Origin: an uncultured Mollicutes bacterium
GTDB taxonomy: Bacteria > Bacillota_I > Bacilli_A > RFN20 > CAG-826
Assembly: GCA_900542595.1 (NCBI GenBank)
Contig: UQOB01000057.1
Location: 1-7,367 of the forward strand
Direction: 5' to 3'
DNA: 7,367 nt
Positions within the stretch are counted from its first letter, which is position 1; the number at the start of each line of letters is the position of its first letter. The notes beneath the pieces were generated by a model. It was given only the letters and a program-made list of their open reading frames with translations. It searched no databases and was not told the DNA's origin. Shown in pieces: positions 1 through 5,945 of the stretch. A program made the translations under genes and the position numbers.

Positions 1-2
1 TC

Positions 3-1319
3 ATTACCCCGCGGGTTAAATTCCCTTTTGATAGTGCGAAAAAGTTATCGGCAGCAACATTTAAAGGCATAGGAACGTTGATTTTAGGGGCGCCGGAATT
101 TATCAATGCTAAATTGACCGAAGAACAGCAAAACGAACTCAAATCGTTAATTGCTAAAGGTGTAAGAGTTTTAGGTTTCTATCTCGATAAACATGAGATT
201 GAAGAATATGAAAGTTTTAAAGCGCCTAAACTCTTAGGTTTTATTGTTTTAAGTGACCACATTAAAGCGGATGCGAGAGCTAATATTGAATGGTTTCAAA
301 AGAATAAAGTTACCACCAAAATCATCAGTGGTGATAACCCTCAAACAGTCAGTTACATTGCTCAACAAGCTGGAGTCATCGGAGCGGAACACTATATTTC
401 AATGGTGGATGTTAAGGATGAAGAAATTCCAGATATTGTGAATAAATACGCGGTATTTGGAAGAGTTAAACCTCAACAAAAAGCTTTAATTATCGAAGCA
501 CTTCAAAATGAAGGGCATAAGGTCGCGATGACCGGAGATGGTGTCAATGATATTATCGCTTTAAAGAAAGCGGATTGTTCAATCGCGATGGGAAGTGGCA
601 GTAGCGCCGCCCGTAACGTCAGCCACATCGTGTCACTGGATAACGATTTCTCTAAACTCCCCTTAGTTGTCGGAGAAGGGAGAAGAGTTATCAATAACCT
701 CCAAAGAGCGGCTTCGCTTTTCTTAGCGAAGAATATTTTCGCGATTATTCTTTCTGTCGTTTTCTTTATCGCAAGTCTCTGCGGCGGATCAACTTATCCC
801 TTCAGTACCAAGAACATGATCATCTGGGAAATGGTGACCATTGGGCTCGGCGGTTTCCTTTTAGCCTTACAACCTTCCAAAGAACCCCTCAAAGGTTCCT
901 TTATGTCCAATGTTATTGAGAAAGCTCTACCATCCGGCTTAGTATCTGTTATTGCGGTCACTATTGTTTACATCCTCGCTCTTGTAGCGCCTAACTTTAT
1001 CAACAGTGAACAAGCGGTAACAGTGTCGGTCATCGTCTTTAGCTTAATGTCCTTCTATACCTTTATCAGGGTTTCCTACCCTTTCGACCGTTATCGGGCA
1101 ATTGTTTTAATCTGTCTTATTGTCATTAGCCTTTTTTTACTGATGAGCGACCTGTTATTCCCGATCGATTTGTTTGGCATTGACTTAAAAGGTCTAAGGC
1201 TCCAGCTTTATGGTTTCGCTTGCTTGATGCTTGCGATCTCTATCGGTGTTTATGCGGGGCTCAACGCCTTAACGATATATATTGGAAAGAAAGTGAGAGA
1301 AAAATATGCGAATAAGTAA
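3..1319 (+). CDS. CtpE-like cation-transporting P-type ATPase, C-terminal part (5' truncated by window edge)
   Basis: This is the C-terminal 438 residues of a P-type ATPase, a membrane pump that couples ATP hydrolysis to cation movement. The frame is open from base 3, so the TTG at 78 is an internal Leu codon, not a start. Visible in order: the N-domain stretch PFDSAKKLSA and GAPEF (about bases 21-110), SGDNP (327-341), FGRVKPQQK (456-482) and the P-domain hinge TGDGVND (531-551). About six hydrophobic segments follow, matching M5-M10 (roughly 714-779, 816-869, 930-992, 1014-1079, 1095-1163, 1200-1280). The phosphorylation motif DKTGT and M1-M4 lie outside the window. MGSGSSAARNVSHIV and the M6 stretch TIGLGGFLLALQPSKEP recall the CtpE group, linked to calcium uptake in mycobacteria; the ion here is inferred only. 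Its stop lies 14 bases inside psuG. Confidence 0.9.
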   Translation: MTPRVKFPFDSAKKLSAATFKGIGTLILGAPEFINAKLTEEQQNELKSLIAKGVRVLGFYLDKHEIEEYESFKAPKLLGFIVLSDHIKADARANIEWFQKNKVTTKIISGDNPQTVSYIAQQAGVIGAEHYISMVDVKDEEIPDIVNKYAVFGRVKPQQKALIIEALQNEGHKVAMTGDGVNDIIALKKADCSIAMGSGSSAARNVSHIVSLDNDFSKLPLVVGEGRRVINNLQRAASLFLAKNIFAIILSVVFFIASLCGGSTYPFSTKNMIIWEMVTIGLGGFLLALQPSKEPLKGSFMSNVIEKALPSGLVSVIAVTIVYILALVAPNFINSEQAVTVSVIVFSLMSFYTFIRVSYPFDRYRAIVLICLIVISLFLLMSDLLFPIDLFGIDLKGLRLQLYGFACLMLAISIGVYAGLNALTIYIGKKVREKYANK

Positions 1320-2205
1320 AGAAGTGCAAGAAGCCTTAAAAAACCATAAACCTGTAGTTGCTTTAGAAACGACCATTATTTCTCACGGGATGCCTTACCC
1401 AAAGAATGTGGAAACAGCTTTAAAAGTGGAACAAGTGGTTAGAGATAATGGGGCCATTCCGGCTACCATTGGAATTATTGACGGGGAACCAGTTATCGGT
1501 CTTTCCAAAGACGAAATTGAACTCTTCGGGAAAAGAAAAGGCATTAGAAAAGTCTCTAAAAGAGATTTAGCGATTGTGGAACATACGAAAGAATGGGGCG
1601 CGACAACGGTGAGCGGCACGATTGTGTTAGCCTGTAAAGCCGGCATCGAAGTTTTTGTGACGGGCGGTATCGGTGGGGTCCACCGGGGAGCGGAGATAAC
1701 CTTCGATATTTCTCGGGACTTATTTGAAATATCGGAAAACCCGATCACTGTCGTCTGTAGCGGAGCGAAAGCTATCTTAGATATTCCTAAGACCTTAGAG
1801 GTTTTAGAAACCCTAGGGGTACCAGTTTTATCATATAAAGAAAAGGGTTTTGCACAGTTTTATACTAGAAGCTCTTCTTATCCTGTCGATTTTGTCTTCA
1901 ATGACCCCAAAGAAGCCGCTGATATCATAAAATTGCAAAGAAAAGTGGGGCTTTGCAGCGGTATTTTGATTTCTAATCCCTGCCCAGAAGAAGATTCCTT
2001 ACCGACCAGCTTCATTGAACCCATTATTGAAGAAGCCCTTAAGGACTGTGAAAAACAAGGGATTAAAGGTAAGGATATTACCCCCTACTTACTCAAAGAA
2101 ATTGTTGAGAAAACCGGTGGTAAGAGTTTAGAGACTAACATCGCTTTAATTTTGAATAACGCTAGGATGGGTAGTAAAATCAGTTGCAGCCTAGTAGAGG
2201 ATTAA
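1306..2205 (+). CDS. psuG: Pseudouridine-5'-phosphate glycosidase
   Basis: The 299-residue product is a full-length PsuG (IndA family), a cytosolic Mn-dependent enzyme that reversibly converts pseudouridine 5'-phosphate to uracil and ribose 5-phosphate. The N-terminus EVQEALKNHKPVVALETTI is typical of the family and fixes the ATG at 1306; only a weak purine-rich ribosome site (AAGTGAGAG, 1291-1299) precedes it. By alignment from memory with E. coli PsuG, catalytic Glu31 corresponds to E21, Lys93 to K82, Asp149 to D138, the Schiff-base Lys166 to K155 (in CSGAKAILD) and Asn289 to N278 (in LETNIALILNNA). Gly-rich VTGGIGGVHRGAE (residues 118-130) is also present. No pseudouridine kinase (psuK) is visible; it may be elsewhere. 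The gene overlaps the ATPase by 14 bases and sits 1 base before the TetR gene. Confidence 0.95.
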   Translation: MRISKEVQEALKNHKPVVALETTIISHGMPYPKNVETALKVEQVVRDNGAIPATIGIIDGEPVIGLSKDEIELFGKRKGIRKVSKRDLAIVEHTKEWGATTVSGTIVLACKAGIEVFVTGGIGGVHRGAEITFDISRDLFEISENPITVVCSGAKAILDIPKTLEVLETLGVPVLSYKEKGFAQFYTRSSSYPVDFVFNDPKEAADIIKLQRKVGLCSGILISNPCPEEDSLPTSFIEPIIEEALKDCEKQGIKGKDITPYLLKEIVEKTGGKSLETNIALILNNARMGSKISCSLVED

Positions 2206-2206
2206 G

Positions 2207-2764
2207 ATGACAGCAGAAGCGAAATTCAAATATGCTTTGATCGAGATGATGAAAGAGAAGCCACTTGAGGACATCAACGTGACTGCTCTTTGTGAACGCT
2301 GCGGGTATCATAGGCAAACATTCTATTATCACTTTCAGGATATCTATGACCTGTTGGCCGCTATCCTTTTAAATGAGAAAACCCCGGAACTCGATCAAAC
2401 GACCGAAGTCAAAGGAGCGCTTCTTTCGTTAGTGGATTATGCAAGTAATCGTTTCGCTTTCTTAAAAGCTGCCTATAATAGCTCCGCTCACGATTTAGTT
2501 GAAGATTTCTTCTTCAATAAAGCGATGACCAAAATCTATTCGATTATCTCGAAGAAAAATCAAGATGGTCTCACGAAAGATGGTTACCGAAAAATCGCGA
2601 GAAGATACGCTAAGATGGTCGGTGATGAATTCGGCTTTAATTTCCGCGATAAAAACATCACCCCCCAGAAGTTTGAAAGAGCGATGAAGAAATTTTTAAT
2701 TTCCAGCTTAGAAACAGTTTATCCCGCTCTCGTCAAATTAGCGAAAGAGGAAAAGAAAAAATGA
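2207..2764 (+). CDS. TetR/AcrR-family transcriptional regulator (DhaS-like size and C-domain)
   Basis: This 185-residue protein is a small TetR-type DNA-binding regulator. Residues 8-50 form the N-terminal domain, with the helix-turn-helix in NVTALCERCGYHRQTFYYHF (24-43); the Gly-Tyr turn and TFYYHF recognition-helix end are family hallmarks. The remainder is a helical ligand/dimer domain resembling the C-terminal domain of DhaS-like proteins; its ligand cannot be read from sequence. The start is supported by AGAGG at 2196-2200, six bases before the ATG. The gene begins 1 base after psuG, and its TGA overlaps the ATG of the alcohol dehydrogenase (ATGA), so the two are probably translationally coupled and the regulator may control that enzyme. 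TetR proteins usually bind palindromes near promoters. None is evident here because there is no intergenic space, so the operator may lie upstream of the window or elsewhere. Confidence 0.88.
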   Translation: MTAEAKFKYALIEMMKEKPLEDINVTALCERCGYHRQTFYYHFQDIYDLLAAILLNEKTPELDQTTEVKGALLSLVDYASNRFAFLKAAYNSSAHDLVEDFFFNKAMTKIYSIISKKNQDGLTKDGYRKIARRYAKMVGDEFGFNFRDKNITPQKFERAMKKFLISSLETVYPALVKLAKEEKKK

Positions 2765-3948
2765 ACACCTTTGAATTTACTCTTCCGACTAAAGTTTACT
2801 TTGGCCCGGGAAGAATTGATGATATCGGTGATATCTTAAATAGCTATGGTTATAAGACTATCTTTTTAGTCACCGGTTCTAAATCCTTAAAAAAGAGTGG
2901 TGCTTTCGACCGGTTAGTTGGTTCTTTAACCAAGCACAATATCACTTATATCCTTTATGAAGGAGTTAAACCTAATCCGGACATTTCTTATGTAAAAGAA
3001 GGATTAGAAAAGTTAAAAACCCTCGAAAAAATCGGTGGGAAACACGTCGATGTCCTTTTAGCTTGCGGCGGTGGCTCCGTGATGGACGTCGCAAAAAGTA
3101 TTGCGGTCAACTATTTCTATGATGGTAATCCTTTAGATTTTTCTAAACATTTAGCGGTTCCAACAAAAGCTTTGCCAGTCGCCTGTATTCCCACTATCTT
3201 CGGTTCAGGATCAGAAGGAAGTGACTCCTGCGTCATTTCCTCCTATGAAGATGATTTTAAGCAAGGTTTCAATTCACCTTTAGTCAGACCGAAGTTCTGT
3301 ATCTTAGATCCTGAACTGACCGCGACAGTCCCAGAAAGACAATTAGCGGCCGGTATCATCGATATGATGATGCACTCGATGGAAAGATATTTCACCGGCA
3401 ATGAATTCGCTTTGAGCGATGCTTTTGCTTTTTCGGTCATTAAGAACGCGATGAATAATGGGCTTAGACTCTTTAAAGATAAAGAAGATAAAGAAGCGAG
3501 AGCCTCCTTAATGGCGGACTCTTTCTTCTCCCACAATGGTTTAACCTCCTTTGGGAAGAAGTTCAGCTTCATTATTCACCCATTAGAACACGCTTTATCG
3601 GCTTTAAAACCGGAAATTACCCACGGCCTTGGGGTTGGAGTGGTGTTCTTAGGCTGGGCTAAGTATGTTTACCTCAGCCAACTTGATAAATTTAGTACCT
3701 TTAGTCATGAGGTTTTTAATCTAACGATAGAAGATAAAATGGAATCCAGTATAATGGGCATTAAAGCTTGGGAGAACTTCCTAAAAGAACTTCAAGCTCC
3801 CACCTCTCTTAGAGAGCTAGGGATTACTGGTGACGATATCAATGAAATTGTCCGCATCGCGACAGAAGACGGCACACATGTGATTGGCCAAGGAAGCCTG
3901 TCGCTGAAAGCGAGCGATGTTCAAGCCATCTATCGCTTAGTTTTATAG
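2761..3948 (+). CDS. Iron-containing alcohol dehydrogenase (group III, BdhA/YugJ-like)
   Basis: The 395-residue product has the length and motifs of group III metal-dependent alcohol dehydrogenases, cytosolic enzymes that interconvert aldehydes or ketones and alcohols with NAD(P)H. The N-terminus FTLPTKVYFGPG and the dinucleotide-binding GGGSVMDVAKSIAV (103-116) are typical, as is the PTIFGSGSEGSD stretch (144-155). The four metal ligands expected by comparison with FucO and YqhD are present: D201 and H205 in IIDMMMH, H273 in IIHPLEHALSA, and H288 in ITHGLGVG. The spacing between the last two is 15 rather than the 14 residues I recall for FucO and YqhD. The likely substrate class is short-chain aldehydes such as butanal, by resemblance only. 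AAAGAGG (2744-2750) is the ribosome site; the ATG overlaps the TetR stop, and the membrane-protein gene follows after 10 bases. Confidence 0.92.
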   Translation: MNTFEFTLPTKVYFGPGRIDDIGDILNSYGYKTIFLVTGSKSLKKSGAFDRLVGSLTKHNITYILYEGVKPNPDISYVKEGLEKLKTLEKIGGKHVDVLLACGGGSVMDVAKSIAVNYFYDGNPLDFSKHLAVPTKALPVACIPTIFGSGSEGSDSCVISSYEDDFKQGFNSPLVRPKFCILDPELTATVPERQLAAGIIDMMMHSMERYFTGNEFALSDAFAFSVIKNAMNNGLRLFKDKEDKEARASLMADSFFSHNGLTSFGKKFSFIIHPLEHALSALKPEITHGLGVGVVFLGWAKYVYLSQLDKFSTFSHEVFNLTIEDKMESSIMGIKAWENFLKELQAPTSLRELGITGDDINEIVRIATEDGTHVIGQGSLSLKASDVQAIYRLVL

Positions 3949-3958
3949 GAGAAGAAGT

Positions 3959-5197
3959 ATGAAAAAGAATGAAGTTTGGGATTGGATAGCCTTTATAGCG
4001 GCTATCGTCGTTGTCGGCTTAATTTTCTTGCTGGGATTCTATTTCCCCATCATGAGCAATAGCGAACTACAAGCCGTCGCTCCGATGCACCCGGTGTTAA
4101 TTATCCTATTAGGGATTGTCATCGGCTGGATTTTAAATGCCGTCCTTATCGAAGTCGGGCATTTAATTGGGGCAAAGATTGGTCGCTATAACGTCAGAAG
4201 CGTCAACATCATCTATTGCCACTTTCAAAAGAACGAAAACGGGAAAATTTCCTTTGGTTTTAAGAAATATGACGGCTTATTCGGGGAAACGAAGATTGTT
4301 CCAAAGGACATCAAAAAGAGTTCACCGAAAGCTTATAGCTATTTCCCGTTATTATTCCTTTTAATCGAAGTTTGTGCCTTAGTGCCATTAATCGTCATGG
4401 GGATGCTTCCGCAGAACGCTTTAACCGGCTGGGTCTGGTGGAGAGGTTTAGCGGTTATTGTTCTCGCGATTGCCGCGGGTATTTATCTCTATGATTACTT
4501 CCCGGCCGCTATCGGAAGTAAGAATGATGGTTATCTTTTAACCATCCTCACTAACCAAACCAACAAAGAAGCCTATAACCAAATGTTATTAGGCCAAGAT
4601 ATCTTAGCGAAAGGTGGGCAAGCTCCAGAGCTGCCTGTCTATGACAAAGTCACCAATTTCACGAGCCAAGCCAATGACATCACCTATTATGCAAGACTCG
4701 CTAAAAAAGATTACGCAGGAGCATTAGATATCGTTGAAAAAACCATCGCTTGTAAAGACACAGTCAACGAAAACATTTATTTAACCGCGGTTACTAACAA
4801 AATCAGCCTTCTCATCTTTATGGGAAAACTTGATGAAGCTAAGGAATACTATGTTTTAACGCCGGTCGATGTTAAGAAATACATCGCTCAGATGAGAAGC
4901 ATTGTCGCCTTAAGAGGTTACGTCTTAATCAATGGTTTAATTGATAATAACGAAGCGGAAACCAAAGCGGCCTTAGATAAAGCAGATGCTTTACTTAAGA
5001 AGACCGATAAAGATCAAAGAGGCATCGAAGAAGACTTAGTGAGAGAAGCCTTAAGAATCGTTATCAAAGCTCAACCGACTTGGGATTTCAGCGCCTATGA
5101 TGCGGGTGAAGAAATGCCTGCTGAAACTAAAGTCGAAAAAAAGACCGAAGAAAAATCGGAAGTCAAAGAAGAGCCTAAAGAGGATAAAAAAGCTTAA
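3959..5197 (+). CDS. Membrane protein resembling an M50 site-2 protease with degenerate HExxH motif, plus helical C-terminal domain
   Basis: The 412-residue protein has four predicted membrane segments (about 9-30, 43-66, 128-149, 159-181), then a soluble helical region (about 200-372) and a Lys/Glu-rich tail (384-412). At the end of the second segment, IEVGHLIGAKIGRYNV (64-79) lines up with the HELGHLIxGxxxGYK motif of Gram-positive M50 metalloproteases, but the first zinc-binding His is Ile64; Glu65 and His68 remain. Further M50-like signs are a polar stretch with NENGKISFGFKKYDG (92-106) and NDG (189-191) after the fourth segment, where the family carries its third ligand Asp. Residues 243-345 look TPR-like (DYAGALDIVEKTI, GKLDEAKEYY). 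It may therefore be a non-proteolytic scaffold or regulator; this is inference. AGGAG (3947-3951) sits seven bases before the ATG. It is the last gene before the terminator. Confidence 0.7.
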   Translation: MKKNEVWDWIAFIAAIVVVGLIFLLGFYFPIMSNSELQAVAPMHPVLIILLGIVIGWILNAVLIEVGHLIGAKIGRYNVRSVNIIYCHFQKNENGKISFGFKKYDGLFGETKIVPKDIKKSSPKAYSYFPLLFLLIEVCALVPLIVMGMLPQNALTGWVWWRGLAVIVLAIAAGIYLYDYFPAAIGSKNDGYLLTILTNQTNKEAYNQMLLGQDILAKGGQAPELPVYDKVTNFTSQANDITYYARLAKKDYAGALDIVEKTIACKDTVNENIYLTAVTNKISLLIFMGKLDEAKEYYVLTPVDVKKYIAQMRSIVALRGYVLINGLIDNNEAETKAALDKADALLKKTDKDQRGIEEDLVREALRIVIKAQPTWDFSAYDAGEEMPAETKVEKKTEEKSEVKEEPKEDKKA

Positions 5198-5223
5198 TAA
5201 AGCTTACTAATTAGGTTTATAAG

Positions 5224-5246
5224 CCCTAGCCAATCTAGGGTTTTTT
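5224..5246 (+). terminator. Intrinsic terminator closing the plus-strand operon
   Basis: CCCTAG (5224-5229) and CTAGGG (5235-5240) form a perfect 6-bp stem with a 5-base CCAAT loop, followed by six T residues (5241-5246). Bases 5221-5223 can extend the stem into the T-tract. It lies 26 bases after the stop of the M50-like gene. The convergent minus-strand gene ends inside the T-tract, so the same hairpin may also slow transcription from the other side, although the minus-strand U-run is poor. Confidence 0.9.
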
Positions 5247-5856
5247 AATGTTTCCATAGCTGCCTATAGAGGTTACTCTTTAAAAGCTTAGAGAAAGTCT
5301 TAGAAGGAAAATACGGCGTTAAATCAATCACTTCGTCCGCGTTCAAATGATTCTTCTTAATCATCGAAGAAAGGATAGGAAAGTTAAACTTTAATTCTTT
5401 CTCAGAGGCAGTAGTAACGTACGTTAATAAGCCTACGACTTCCGCATTATCACTAGTAATCTCCACATACGGCTTATGAAAGACGATGCGGTGTTTAAAG
5501 ATATAGATGCTCTTTTTACCAGAGGTGACCTTATTGGAATAGATTACGAGATTATTTAAATCTAACTTCTTTCCTAAAAGATTATTTAGATAATTGTCCC
5601 CTCCAAAAACTCCGAAGACTTTCTTATCATCGATGATATAACGCTTATAGAGGCCTTTAATCAATGAATCTTCATCGGGGATAGATAAACAATAGAAGCC
5701 ATAGGAAAGGCGGTAAATATCCTTGCTTAAGACTAAAGAAGAAAGGGCCTTACTGATGGTTAATTGATCAACCCCGTTCAGTTTGATCTCAGAAGCGGAA
5801 AAGATATCGTTTTTCTTAAAATTCGATTTGATAAACTTTAGAATTTTATCTTTCAT
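5245..5856 (-). CDS. AbiEi / DUF6088-like winged-helix protein (orphan type IV antitoxin-like regulator)
   Basis: Read from the ATG at 5856, the product has 203 residues. The N-terminal part (about 1-58) looks like the winged-helix domain of AbiEi antitoxins and DUF6088 proteins: ILKFIKSNFKKNDIFSASEI, then TISKALSSLVLSKDIYRLSYGFYCL, a helix followed by a beta wing. The middle segment (80-130: VFGGDNYLNNLLG, then a strand ending in RIVFHKP) fits the family's second domain. In AbiE systems such a protein represses its operon and counters a nucleotidyltransferase toxin (AbiEii); no such gene lies beside it, since a convergent operon follows 47 bases away. It may be a stand-alone regulator or an orphan. 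GC by hand count over 5281-5820 is about 36%, against about 45% in sampled neighbouring lines. No ribosome site precedes the ATG, which fits a leaderless mRNA. The family call is moderate. Confidence 0.65.
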   Translation of the reverse strand: MKDKILKFIKSNFKKNDIFSASEIKLNGVDQLTISKALSSLVLSKDIYRLSYGFYCLSIPDEDSLIKGLYKRYIIDDKKVFGVFGGDNYLNNLLGKKLDLNNLVIYSNKVTSGKKSIYIFKHRIVFHKPYVEITSDNAEVVGLLTYVTTASEKELKFNFPILSSMIKKNHLNADEVIDLTPYFPSKTFSKLLKSNLYRQLWKH

Positions 5857-5862
5857 AATCAA

Positions 5863-5891
5863 ATTATATCTTAACCAATAAAAAAGGTAAA
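5863..5891 (-). promoter_or_regulatory. Sigma-70-type promoter of the AbiEi-like gene, predicted leaderless
   Basis: On the minus strand a perfect -10 box TATAAT (5863-5868) lies 17 bases downstream of a -35-like TTTACC (5886-5891; 4 of 6 match to TTGACA). Six bases separate the -10 box from the ATG at 5856-5854, so the expected transcription start falls on or beside the A of the start codon. The -35 box lies within the 3' arm of the preceding terminator hairpin. Confidence 0.75.
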
Positions 5892-5931
5892 AACTTCTTT
5901 ATTCCTAAGTTGAAAATTCGAAGCTTTTACC
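5880..5931 (-). terminator. Intrinsic terminator of the tldD-pmbA unit
   Basis: On the minus strand GGTAAAAGCTTC (5931-5920) pairs with GAAGTTTTTACC (5897-5886) as a 12-bp stem with one G-U pair, followed directly by six U residues (5885-5880). The loop of 22 bases is long for an intrinsic terminator, but stem and U-tract are convincing. It begins 15 bases after the pmbA stop codon and blocks readthrough into the AbiEi-like gene. Confidence 0.8.
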
Positions 5932-5945
5932 TGAGCTATTGAGCT

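Noticed and set aside
78..80. TTG as a possible start of the P-type ATPase
   Set aside because: The frame is open to the window edge and the residues before it (PFDSAKKLSA) are conserved N-domain sequence, so this codon is an internal Leu.
1306..1319. Overlap of the ATPase and psuG as a possible frameshift or gene fusion
   Set aside because: The ATPase ends after its tenth membrane segment with a normal basic tail, and psuG has a proper family N-terminus; a plain overlap.
1395..1748. Minus-strand open frame of 117 codons within psuG
   Set aside because: It is antisense to highly conserved PsuG codons, has no recognisable domain and no ribosome site that I could find; a shadow frame.
3243..3572. 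Minus-strand open frame of 109 codons within the alcohol dehydrogenase gene
   Set aside because: It has a low-complexity Ser/Leu/Lys composition typical of a reverse-strand shadow and no family resemblance.
5190..5206. Two AAGCTT copies forming a short inverted repeat after the M50-like gene
   Set aside because: It is AT-rich with almost no loop, overlaps the stop codon and lacks a U-tract; the true terminator is just downstream.
5860..5862. TTG two codons upstream as the start of the AbiEi-like gene
   Set aside because: It sits immediately next to the TATAAT box, upstream of the expected transcription start, and has no ribosome site; the ATG at 5856 fits better.
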